Shown here piece after piece: positions 15,968 to 23,294 of a stretch of 38,503 nt of DNA. Origin of the DNA: CAYTCZ01 sp964436315. GTDB lineage: Bacteria > Actinomycetota > Thermoleophilia > Gaiellales > Gaiellaceae. The stretch lies in NCBI GenBank assembly GCA_964436315.1, contig CAYTCZ010000022.1:1-38503 (forward strand). The letters are read 5' to 3'. Both the position numbers and the translations under genes were made by a program. Under the pieces are notes generated by a model, which did not search any database, was not told the origin of the DNA, and worked only from the letters and a program-made list of their open reading frames with translations. The first letter of the stretch is position 1; each line of letters opens with the position of its first letter.

Positions 15968-16175
15968 GTGACGCACGGGGGGAGGCGCAGACCCTTCACG
16001 CTCATGCTCCCGACCGTCCGCGAGGATTCGTCGAGGCTCGAATCGGGAGGTCCGGAACCCATTCGCGTATACAAGCTCGGGGGCCATGATGCCGTTCGAA
16101 TCACCTATCAGCTGAACGGGTCAACACCATTCTGGACACGTTCTCTAACGAGACCATGCGCACCAAAGTAGAGGT
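15968..16175 (+). pseudogene. Remnant of the C-terminal region of an LCP/LytR-type protein
   Basis: The sequence first reads ESGGPEPIRVYKLGGHDAVR followed by ITYQLNG, then shifts frame to VNTILDTFSNETM at about 16116-16155. Actinobacterial LytR-CpsA-Psr proteins carry a region with GHxAVRxTYxLNG and, further on, WVVNTLLDxLSNETM, so the two pieces look like the ends of that region with the middle deleted and the rest of the gene lost. There is no LCP catalytic domain here. The assignment rests on motif memory and should be treated as moderate. Confidence 0.45.
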
Positions 16176-16469
16176 CCGTCGGAGCTCCATCATGAGACCG
16201 AACACTTCGGACGCGCCAGCTCGTCCCTGAGGCGTCAGGCCGAATCGCCTGTCAAGAAGATGTGGCGGTCGATTCGGAGCAGGCTCCCGAGCCCGATCGG
16301 GCACAGCGCGGGTCGGACTCTGGACCGTTTCCTCGGACGGCGACTCCGCCCGATGCTCGGGGACGCGAAGGAAGTACGGATGCAGAGCCGCACCGCCCGA
16401 CGAACTGCTACGAGCACCGTTGCTCCCGCTACTCCGTCCCTCTGACCAGGCCCTCCCGCGACCGCGGGC
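16176..16469. other. Intergenic stretch without recognisable content
   Basis: Between the LCP-like remnant and the end of the FAD oxidase gene I see only short arginine-rich open frames with no ribosome binding site or family resemblance. It is probably further decayed sequence. Confidence 0.4.
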
Positions 16470-17855
16470 TCAAACGACCTTTCCAGGATTCATGATCCCG
16501 TGGGGGTCGAGGGCAGCCTTGATTGAGCGCATCATGTCGACGCCCACCGGCCCGTGCTCGAACTCGAGGTACTTCTTCTTTCCCAGCCCGACGCCGTGTT
16601 CTCCGGTGCAGGTACCGCCAACGTCGATCGCGGACCGAACGAGGCGCTCGTTGATCGCTTCGACCCGATCCAGTTCGTCGGAGTCGTCGGGATCGACCAG
16701 GAAGCAGACGTGGAAATTGCCGTCGCCCACGTGGCCGACGATCGGGGCCAAGACGCCGGCGCGATCGATCTCTCGCCGAGCCTCGATCACGGACTCCGCA
16801 AGATGTGAGATCGGCACGCAGACATCGGTGACGAACCCTTTCGAGCCGGGCTTGAGTTGAAGCACCGCGTCGTACGCACGATGACGCGCGTCCCAGAGGC
16901 GCGTCCGGTCCTCCTGCTCCGCTGACCATTGAAACTCGCTACCGCCTGCGTCGGCGGCGAGTTCCGAAACCTCCTGAGCCTGTTCCGCAACACCGGTCTC
17001 CGTCCCGTGGAACTCAAGGAACAGGGTGGGTGTCGCCGGATAGTCAAGGTCGCTGAGTCGGTTGATCGCGTCCATCTGAACCTCGTCGAGAAACTCGATG
17101 CGAGCGACCGGAATGCCGCTCTGAATCGTTCTCATGGCACAGGTGACGGCCGATTCGACATCCGGAAACGGACAGACCGCCGCCGCGACTGCCTCGGGAA
17201 TGCCGTAGACCCGCAGAGTTGCCTCGGTGACGACTCCCAGCGTGCCCTCGGAGCCGAGGAAGAGACGGGTGAGGTCATAGCCTGCCGATGACTTGCGCGC
17301 GCGGGCCCCTGTTCGCAATACGTCACCCATTGCAGTGACAACGGTGAGTGAAAGCACGTTTTCGCGCATCCCGCCGTATCTCACGGTGGTCGTGCCGGTC
17401 GCCCGAGTGGCGACCATGCCGCCGATGGTCGCATCGGCTCCAGGGTCGATTGGGAAGAAGACTCCTTCCGGCCTCAGGTGTCCGTCGAGCTGCTTCCGGG
17501 TCACACCGGCCTCGACCGTGACATCCAGATCTTCGACGCCGAGCCGTAGGACGCGGTTCATTCCCGAGAGATCAATACTGACGCCGCCCTCGACGGCGGC
17601 GAGATGGCCCTCGAGAGACGTTCCGGCGCCGAACGGAATGAGCGGTACGCGTTCCGCGCTGCAGGCACGAACGATCTGAGCGACCTCGGAAGCCGTCTCA
17701 GGGAAAACAACCAGATCGGGAGGCACGGCGCGGTGGTGGGACTCACTATCCCCGTGCTGCTCGCGAACGGACTCGTTGCTCGAGACGCGCTCGGCGCCGA
17801 GAGTCTGGACGAACTCGCCAGCCAGCCGGTCGAGTGTGGATGGAGCAATTGTCAT
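16470..17855 (-). CDS. FAD-binding oxidase of the GlcD/D-lactate dehydrogenase family
   Basis: The 461-residue enzyme has the PCMH-type FAD domain in its N-terminal half (LIPFGAGTSLEGHLAAVEGGVSI, VEAGVTRKQLDGHL, DPGADATIGGMVATRATGTT, SSAGYDLTRLFLGSEGTLGVVTEATLRV). The C-terminal half is of FAD-oxidase_C type (PIVGHVGDGNFH, GTCTGEHGVGLGKKKYL and the terminal LDPHGIMNPGKV). Such enzymes oxidise D-2-hydroxyacids such as D-lactate or glycolate to 2-oxoacids, passing electrons to quinone, cytochrome or a partner. No glcE/glcF or iron-sulfur partner is nearby, which favours a stand-alone D-lactate-dehydrogenase-type enzyme over the glycolate oxidase complex. The ATG at 17855 is chosen because TAGGCT at 17875-17870 places the RNA start just upstream; an in-frame TTG at 17870 is less likely. 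Confidence 0.92.
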   Translation of the reverse strand: MTIAPSTLDRLAGEFVQTLGAERVSSNESVREQHGDSESHHRAVPPDLVVFPETASEVAQIVRACSAERVPLIPFGAGTSLEGHLAAVEGGVSIDLSGMNRVLRLGVEDLDVTVEAGVTRKQLDGHLRPEGVFFPIDPGADATIGGMVATRATGTTTVRYGGMRENVLSLTVVTAMGDVLRTGARARKSSAGYDLTRLFLGSEGTLGVVTEATLRVYGIPEAVAAAVCPFPDVESAVTCAMRTIQSGIPVARIEFLDEVQMDAINRLSDLDYPATPTLFLEFHGTETGVAEQAQEVSELAADAGGSEFQWSAEQEDRTRLWDARHRAYDAVLQLKPGSKGFVTDVCVPISHLAESVIEARREIDRAGVLAPIVGHVGDGNFHVCFLVDPDDSDELDRVEAINERLVRSAIDVGGTCTGEHGVGLGKKKYLEFEHGPVGVDMMRSIKAALDPHGIMNPGKVV

Positions 17856-17869
17856 AGGTTCGGGCTTCA

Positions 17870-17875
17870 AGCCTA
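17870..17875 (-). promoter_or_regulatory. -10 box (TAGGCT) for the FAD oxidase
   Basis: On the minus strand TAGGCT is followed by 14 bases and the ATG at 17855, giving a leader of about 7-8 nt. It lies between the gene and the large palindrome at 17902-17955. Confidence 0.4.
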
Positions 17876-17901
17876 GCGCTCCGTCGTCCGAGTGCCTCCG
17901 G

Positions 17902-17955
17902 TGGGGTCAGGTCTCTGATGTTGCAGCCAGCTGCAACATCAGAGACCTGACCCCA
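17902..17955. repeat. Perfect 25-bp palindrome (REP/MITE-like) in a divergent promoter region
   Basis: The left arm 17902-17926 (TGGGGTCAGGTCTCTG then ATGTTGCAG) is the exact reverse complement of the right arm 17931-17955, with a 4-nt loop CCAG. The AGACCTGACCCC-type ends resemble short palindromic elements associated with REP-type (Y1/TnpA) transposases in environmental genomes, but no transposase is present here. The right end lies one base before the -10 box of the gene at 17969, so the element occupies the expected -35 region. On transcription it would form a long hairpin. Confidence 0.85.
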
Positions 17956-17956
17956 A

Positions 17957-17962
17957 TACGAT
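17957..17962 (+). promoter_or_regulatory. -10 box (TACGAT) for a leaderless mRNA
   Basis: TACGAT is followed by six bases and the ATG at 17969. The -35 position falls inside the adjacent palindrome. Confidence 0.5.
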
Positions 17963-17968
17963 GCCGGC

Positions 17969-18580
17969 ATGACGGAACCCAAGCAGGTTGCTGCCGAAGC
18001 TCGGCAGGTCGTTCCCGGGGTGACCTTCTGGTGGATCAACGACGAGCGTATCGGCGGCTATGTCAGCGCCGCACATGCGGTCGGGAGTCCAGACGGCACG
18101 GTGCTCATCGATCCTCTCCCTCTCGCGTCCGAGTCCCTCGACGCGCTCGGAGAGGTGACGGCCATCTGCCTCACGTCGGGAAGCCACCAGCGTTCCGCCT
18201 GGCGGTACCGTACCGAGTTGGGCGCGCAAGTCTACGCGCCGGCTCTCTCCCGTGAAATCGATGAGGAGCCGGATGTTCGGTATGGCGACGGCGACTCCCT
18301 AGCCGGGGATCTAACTGCGATCTTCACCCCCGGCGCCGGCACGACTCAGCACACACTCCTGCTGGAGAGGGCAGGCGGGGTTGCGTTCGTCCCGGACATG
18401 CTGTGGCGCCCGGAAGGCGCCGAGCTCGAGCTCGTTCCAGCCGAGTTCATGCATGACCCGGACGAAGCACGGCGAAGTGTTGAGAAACTTCTCGATCTGG
18501 GGTTCTCGACTCTCTGTCTTTCGCACGGATTCCCGGTCACAGAAGATCCGCACGCCGCGATCCGCAAGGCGCTCGGCTAA
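17969..18580 (+). CDS. Metallo-beta-lactamase-fold protein with degenerate metal site
   Basis: The 203-residue protein follows the metallo-beta-lactamase fold: VTFWWINDERIGGYVSAAHAVGSPDGTVLIDPLPL at the N-terminus, AICLTSGSHQRSAWRYR where THxHxDH normally lies, a GAGTTQHTLLLE segment in place of GHTPGH, FVPDMLW and the C-terminal LCLSHGFPVTEDP. Only one histidine of the first motif remains, so the usual binuclear zinc site is probably lost or altered. It may be a non-catalytic or differently liganded relative. It starts with a leaderless -10 box next to the palindrome and is divergent from the FAD oxidase. Confidence 0.75.
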   Translation: MTEPKQVAAEARQVVPGVTFWWINDERIGGYVSAAHAVGSPDGTVLIDPLPLASESLDALGEVTAICLTSGSHQRSAWRYRTELGAQVYAPALSREIDEEPDVRYGDGDSLAGDLTAIFTPGAGTTQHTLLLERAGGVAFVPDMLWRPEGAELELVPAEFMHDPDEARRSVEKLLDLGFSTLCLSHGFPVTEDPHAAIRKALG

Positions 18581-18750
18581 GCGGATAGCGCAGTCGCGAG
18601 GTGTCTATCCGTCGGAGGGCGGCACGAAGCGTTTCTCCTTTCAGAGCTGTCGTGGAGGTGGGAGCATGGCGCCCAACAGCTCGTAGGTCAACCCCCTGTT
18701 GCCCATGACCCACGCGCGCCGCCCCGTCGCTGCTCTGCGACAGTGACGCC

Positions 18751-19899
18751 ATGAGCGCCCTCGCCGATGCACGAGCTGATTTCACGGCTGCCGAAGTAGC
18801 TCGGGCCCGAAGCTATCGGCGCCCTCTCTACGCAGCCCGTCTCGGCAACATTGGCGTCGGCTTGGTCGTTCTGGCGGTCTTGGCTTTCGCGGCGGTAGGA
18901 GAGACACTCAGCGACCTGCTCACGGGCCTTCCTTGGGCAGCGGAAGTGCTTGTGCTCACGGCCATCGTCTTGGGCGTGCTGGCCGTTGTGCGGCTTCCGA
19001 TCGGGTACTGGGCCGGCTATCGCCACGAGCATCGGTTCGGTCTTTCAACGCAGGGCCTTCGCGGCTGGTTCGCCGACCGCGGCAAGGGTCTCGCAGTCGG
19101 GATCGCCTTGACATCTGCCGGCCTCATCGGATTGCTGGGGTCGGCGCGTCTATTCCCCGAGGCCTGGCCGGCGGTTGCAGCTGCAGGTGGGGCCGCGCTC
19201 GTCGTTTTCTTGAGCTTCATCGCCCCGATCATCCTTGAGCCGATCTTCCATCGCTTCGAGCCACTTCCCGACCGAGGGCTGGACTCGAGGATCCGCGAAC
19301 TCGCAAACCGTGCCGGCGTGCCGGTCCGGGACGTCCTCGTCGCCGACGCGAGCAGGCGAACGAGAAAGGCGAACGCCTACGTCTCTGGCTTCGGGCGCAC
19401 CCGCCGGGTCGTGTTTTTCGACACTCTCCTCGAGGAAGCTCGATCGCGCGGCCTCATGCTCGTCACAGCGCACGAGCTCGCCCATCGGCGCGAGCGCCAC
19501 GTCCTCAAGGGAACCCTCCTCGGTGCCGGCGGAACGGCGAGCATCGTTCTGATCCTCTACGCCGTTACGCGGTCGGACACGATCCTGGAGGCAATAGGCG
19601 CCGACGAGTTTGCCGATCCCGCCGTCATTCCCTTTGTACTGCTTCTGGGCGCGATCCTCGAACTACTCGTCCTTCCGTTCGGATCAGCGCTTTCGCGGCG
19701 CTGGGAACGCATCGCAGACCGGATCTCGCTCGAGCTTACCGATGACGTGGACGCCTTCATCACGGCCCATCGCGAGCTCGCTCGGTCGAATCTCTCGGAC
19801 CTCGACCCGCCCCGGAGTCTCTACGCCATCCTGTTCACGCACCCGACCCCGCCCGAGCGGATCTCCTTTGCCCGGCGCTGGCAGGCGGCGAACCGCTAG
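18751..19899 (+). CDS. M48 family zinc metallopeptidase (CAAX protease/Ste24-like)
   Basis: The 382-residue membrane peptidase has an M48_N-type region with four or five helices in its first 180 residues. The catalytic HExxH is H241-E242-L-A-H245 and the third ligand region is WERIADRISLEL (E319). PPRSLYAILFTHPTPPERISF is the typical M48 C-terminal HP-x-PxxR motif. Relatives (Ste24, HtpX) process prenylated peptides or degrade damaged membrane proteins. The ATG at 18751 has GACAGT six bases upstream, which is compatible with leaderless transcription. Its stop shares a CTAG with the stop of the convergent lipoprotein peptidase. Confidence 0.9.
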   Translation: MSALADARADFTAAEVARARSYRRPLYAARLGNIGVGLVVLAVLAFAAVGETLSDLLTGLPWAAEVLVLTAIVLGVLAVVRLPIGYWAGYRHEHRFGLSTQGLRGWFADRGKGLAVGIALTSAGLIGLLGSARLFPEAWPAVAAAGGAALVVFLSFIAPIILEPIFHRFEPLPDRGLDSRIRELANRAGVPVRDVLVADASRRTRKANAYVSGFGRTRRVVFFDTLLEEARSRGLMLVTAHELAHRRERHVLKGTLLGAGGTASIVLILYAVTRSDTILEAIGADEFADPAVIPFVLLLGAILELLVLPFGSALSRRWERIADRISLELTDDVDAFITAHRELARSNLSDLDPPRSLYAILFTHPTPPERISFARRWQAANR

Positions 19900-20993
19900 C
19901 CTGACCCCTCCCACAGATCGAGGACTCTTTCTGCGAACCGACGGTTCACGGAGCCGAGCACGGGAATCTCGCCGTTCATCAGCGAGTCGACTGTTGCTCG
20001 ATAGCTCCGCGGCCGGTCGTAGCAGCCGCCGTGGACGTACGTCACCGCCACGCTTTCTCGGAGGTCTTGCTCGTATGGGTCGTCGTACGCGAGGCCTGCC
20101 TCTTCGAGCTCGTCCATCCAGATGTCGAACATCGGGTCGACGTCACCCTCGAGGTCGCCCCACCACGACTCGGCCTCGGTCCAGTCCGCCGCGCAGGCGG
20201 GATAGGAAGAGAGATCGAGTCTGCCGTCATATCCGAAGACGTCACCGACATACTCGTCCGCGAGTCCGAACATGGCGTGCCCGAGTTCGTGCGCCAGGGT
20301 CGTGACGGCCACGTACGGGACCTCCGAGGGTACGTCGAGGATGACATCCCCGAACTCCTGGCTTCCATCGCGTTTCGGAAGTTCAGGCGGGAGAAATGAC
20401 TGCACCCCGGCGACGGAGTCGAACTCGAAATCACGGGTCACGAAGATCACGAGTTCGTGGGGGAGGCCAGACACTTCACGATCCGTGTTCAGAAACCGTG
20501 CTGGATCGGCCACGTCCTTCGTCAGATACCAGACGTTGAAGAGATCTCGATTCGAACGCCACGGCTCGATCGAAAAGACCCCAAAGGCCAGGCCTACGGC
20601 CGCCTCCGGCATCTCGGTAGGGAGAAGATCGAAGTCCAGCATGAGCGGCTCGCCATCCCAGGTGAGGATCGTTCGCGCATAGCCGATGAACGCTTCGCGA
20701 TCGTTCCAGTTGCTGGCCGCGAGGACGAGGTTGATGCGATCGGCGTCGAGATCGTTGTGATCTCCGAACAACGGACGGAGCTTCTTCGGCACCCTTGGGT
20801 CTGGCTCGCTCTGAGCTGTCTCCGTCCCGGCGGCGCTAGCCGGAGTGACCAAGTCCTGTTCAGGCGCTTCGGCTGGCGGCGGCGCGGAAGTGTCCGCCGT
20901 CTCTGCGGACGGGTGTCCTCCCGAGCCACTGCAGGCGCCAAGGACGAGGCCCGCTAGACAGACGGCAAACGCTGCACCTGACCCCCGCCACAT
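19896..20993 (-). CDS. Lipoprotein zinc peptidase, IgA peptidase M64-like
   Basis: The 365-residue protein begins with a lipoprotein signal (AVCLAGLVLGAC-SGSGG), then a proline/alanine/threonine linker to about residue 70. The peptidase region starts at about 75 (DRINLVLAASNW, close to the RINIVLLGDGY-type strand of M64 peptidases). The site is H235-E-L-G-H239 followed by AMFGLADEY, the extended HExxH-x6-DE pattern of M64. VDSLMNGEIPVLGSVNRRF near the end resembles the met-turn region. It is predicted to be anchored outside the cell. A GGGGGGAG ribosome binding site precedes the ATG. Confidence 0.85.
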   Translation of the reverse strand: MWRGSGAAFAVCLAGLVLGACSGSGGHPSAETADTSAPPPAEAPEQDLVTPASAAGTETAQSEPDPRVPKKLRPLFGDHNDLDADRINLVLAASNWNDREAFIGYARTILTWDGEPLMLDFDLLPTEMPEAAVGLAFGVFSIEPWRSNRDLFNVWYLTKDVADPARFLNTDREVSGLPHELVIFVTRDFEFDSVAGVQSFLPPELPKRDGSQEFGDVILDVPSEVPYVAVTTLAHELGHAMFGLADEYVGDVFGYDGRLDLSSYPACAADWTEAESWWGDLEGDVDPMFDIWMDELEEAGLAYDDPYEQDLRESVAVTYVHGGCYDRPRSYRATVDSLMNGEIPVLGSVNRRFAERVLDLWEGSG

Positions 20994-21037
20994 ACTCCCC
21001 CCAAGGGTAGGGACCCCGGCGGTCCGGCGCCGTACTC

Positions 21038-22213
21038 CTACGAGTTCGGCAGACGGACGTGGAGGTGGTTGTTGTGCCCCGTGTATGGGAGCACAACGCC
21101 CCGTGGGCCCGTTAGACGGGTGTCCGGTCCCACGAGAACCAGCTCAGCTCCGGCGGCGACGAATGCATCGACCAAGTACTGAGAGAGTTGGTGATCGATC
21201 TGCGCCACAGTCTTTGGAGCACGGAGGCGAGCATCGAGCCTGGGGTAGTAGATGTCGACGTCCAGACCGTTCTCGTGTGAAACGTGCTGGTCGAGGGGGC
21301 CCCCGTTCTTTCGACTGAGGTCGCCGATGAGAACCTTCGGTGCGTCCGGATGGGCGACACGGTAGTCCTCGAGAACAGTGACTACGACGCGCACGAGATC
21401 GTCGGTGCCCCAAAGCCTTCCCTGACGGTTTGGTTTGTGATCGTGTACCGGGTCCCAGGTCACCCAGTCCGGGCCTTCGATCGGAAGCCGAACCCCGTCC
21501 ACGAGACGACCGTTGTTGGTCTGTCCGATTGCGGCCGATTCTCGCCAGATGATCTCCTCGTACGCCGGTTCAGGCGGGGCTACCGGTACCTCTTCAATCG
21601 CAACGCTTTGCTCTTGGAGCGTTCGCGCCTGGAGAGGACGCTCAGTCAAGGCGGGAAAATCAGACGCCAGTGGCGTGCTCGGTTCGAGTGTTGGAGCCTG
21701 CGTGGGAATGGGGAACCGGAGGTCGTCAGGTATCGGCGGGGACGGCTCTAATAGCTCGTTGCTCGTCACGGGAGCGGCCGAGAGATCGTTCACGGCGTAC
21801 CAGGAGCCGAGGGTTAGAGCAGAGAGGAGCAGGATTACAAGCGGTACGAACCGGGTAAAGAAACGTCGCTTCCGCTCGCGAGACCATCCCGCCCGATCAC
21901 GCTGGCGACGTCGCGGCTGCGGCAGCGCGTGATCCGGAAACGCAACCGCTGCGCCTTCGGCGCCGGCGAGTAGTGGCTCTCTCGGAAGACCGACCGCAAC
22001 GCTCCGAGAGAGGGCCTCGAGGCCCTCTCTCACGAATCCGTGCGAAACCGCGCTCTTCCGACGCGATCCGCCGGTTTCCCAGTCCAGCTCGTCCGAATCG
22101 AGCCAGACGTCGTTCTCCGGGTCTCGGCACAGCATCGGGCTCGCGGTCCTCATCACGTCCTGGATGAAATCATCAATCGAGGCGGATTTCGACTCGACTT
22201 TTCCCGTTGCCAT
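21038..22213 (-). CDS. Membrane-anchored murein endopeptidase, MepA/M74-like
   Basis: The 391-residue protein has a charged cytoplasmic N-terminal region (about 1-118), one transmembrane helix (about 120-140, FVPLVILLLSALTLGSWYAV), a proline-rich linker and a C-terminal peptidase domain from about 225. It matches penicillin-insensitive murein endopeptidase: NNGRLVDGVRLPIEGPDWV, RLWGTDDLV, GDLSRKNGGPLDQHVSHENG then LDVDIYY, and the terminal zinc motif GHNNHLHVRL. MepA enzymes cut the D-Ala-DAP cross-link of peptidoglycan in the periplasm or outer face. The long acidic cytosolic N-domain is unusual for MepA and might take part in regulation. The start at 22213 is the first ATG of a continuous coding frame. 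Confidence 0.85.
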   Translation of the reverse strand: MATGKVESKSASIDDFIQDVMRTASPMLCRDPENDVWLDSDELDWETGGSRRKSAVSHGFVREGLEALSRSVAVGLPREPLLAGAEGAAVAFPDHALPQPRRRQRDRAGWSRERKRRFFTRFVPLVILLLSALTLGSWYAVNDLSAAPVTSNELLEPSPPIPDDLRFPIPTQAPTLEPSTPLASDFPALTERPLQARTLQEQSVAIEEVPVAPPEPAYEEIIWRESAAIGQTNNGRLVDGVRLPIEGPDWVTWDPVHDHKPNRQGRLWGTDDLVRVVVTVLEDYRVAHPDAPKVLIGDLSRKNGGPLDQHVSHENGLDVDIYYPRLDARLRAPKTVAQIDHQLSQYLVDAFVAAGAELVLVGPDTRLTGPRGVVLPYTGHNNHLHVRLPNS

Positions 22214-22289
22214 CCAGGCGCCGACGAGCCAACGCCTAGCGCCGGCCCTAGGCTGCTACCGGAAAGGGTTGAGCCCAACGCGGGGTGCG

Positions 22290-22496
22290 TCAGTCGATCG
22301 GACTGACGTCGGCGGCTTGAGGCCCCTTCGCTCCTTCTTGGATCTCGAACTGGACTCGAGCTCCCTCCGTCAACGTTCGAAAGCCGGTTCCGGCAATGGC
22401 GGAGAAGTGAACGAAAACGTCCTCACCGCCGTCGTCCTGCGTGATGAAGCCGTAGCCCTTCTCATCGGAGAACCACTTGACTGTTCCGGTTGCCAC
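22290..22496 (-). CDS. Cold-shock protein (CspA family)
   Basis: The 68-residue product is a single cold-shock domain with both RNA-binding motifs, KGYGFITQ (RNP1-like) and DVFVHFSAI (RNP2-like), starting TGTVKWF. It binds single-stranded RNA and DNA and acts as an RNA chaperone. The GTG at 22496 is chosen because GGGAGG lies five bases upstream; the open frame extends to 23075 but only this part is protein-like. A leader of about 100 nt with no gene precedes it, as expected for cold-shock mRNAs. Confidence 0.95.
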   Translation of the reverse strand: MATGTVKWFSDEKGYGFITQDDGGEDVFVHFSAIAGTGFRTLTEGARVQFEIQEGAKGPQAADVSPID

Positions 22497-22769
22497 AAAC
22501 ACCTCCCTTCCCACACTCACGACGCAACAGGAAGGCGTTACCGCGCAACCACACTCACGTCCTTGAAGCGCCACCAGTGTACCGATCCTGCCGAACGACG
22601 ATGGATGAAGTAGCGCCTCTGTCCTCCTGAGAAGCAGGAATCGACCCGTCCGAGCCGACGGCGGCTTCTTCACTTCGCCTTCGCTACGTCTGCGCGGATG
22701 CCGTCCCGTTTCGGGCCCTGCTGGAGCTATTCTGGGCTGGCCGGTGAGAGAAGCAACACGGAAGAGCGC

Positions 22770-23015
22770 GTGATTCGGGGCATAGGACTTGGCTTTAGTC
22801 TGTTCTTCGTCGCGGCCGGAGCGATTCTCGCCTGGGGAGTGACCGCTATGCCATCTGGGATCGATCTCGAGGTCACCGGCGCGATCGTCTTCGGAATCGG
22901 TTGCCTCGGAGTCGTTATCTGGTTCGTCAACTGGATCGCCAGCATTGTGAGGCTGGCCAAGCTGCCACCGGGCGCCGCCGTTCAAGCGGCCGGTCAACCT
23001 CCGCCGCCGCGATGA
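22770..23015 (+). CDS. DUF6458-like small membrane protein (copy 1)
   Basis: The 81-residue protein has two transmembrane helices (about 5-24 and 33-55) and a proline-rich tail. The start GTG 22770 is chosen by alignment with the next gene: both begin with RGIGLG-SLFF-AAGAILA. The GAILA-V-(x)-DIDL-(x)-G pattern is typical of DUF6458, an actinobacterial family of unknown function. A GGAAGAG weak ribosome site precedes it. It lies 16 bp before its paralogue. Confidence 0.75.
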   Translation: MIRGIGLGFSLFFVAAGAILAWGVTAMPSGIDLEVTGAIVFGIGCLGVVIWFVNWIASIVRLAKLPPGAAVQAAGQPPPPR

Positions 23016-23031
23016 GGATGGGAGGTACGCA

Positions 23032-23253
23032 ATGCTAGTCCGCGGAATCGGTCTCGGAGGAAGTCTCTTCTTCATCGCCGCCGGTGCGATCCTGGCCTAC
23101 GCCGTTACGGCGGAACCGGAAGACATCGATCTGACGATCACCGGACGGATCCTGCTTGCCATCGGCTTGTTTGGCCTCTTCGTCTGGTTCGTCAATACGG
23201 TCGTCGCGCGCTGGGCGATCTCGAGCGGCCGTCTTCCGCCCAGCGACGTCTAG
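23032..23253 (+). CDS. DUF6458-like small membrane protein (copy 2)
   Basis: The 73-residue paralogue of the upstream gene shares the two-helix layout (about 6-25 and 36-57), the same GAILAYAVT and DIDLTITGRIL core and a WFVN motif at the end of helix two. GGGAGG lies six bases before the ATG at 23032. The pair arose by tandem duplication and is probably co-transcribed. Confidence 0.8.
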   Translation: MLVRGIGLGGSLFFIAAGAILAYAVTAEPEDIDLTITGRILLAIGLFGLFVWFVNTVVARWAISSGRLPPSDV

Positions 23254-23294
23254 CCAGCGCCCGTCGCCCTCGAGGATGCGACGTCGCCCGAGGT

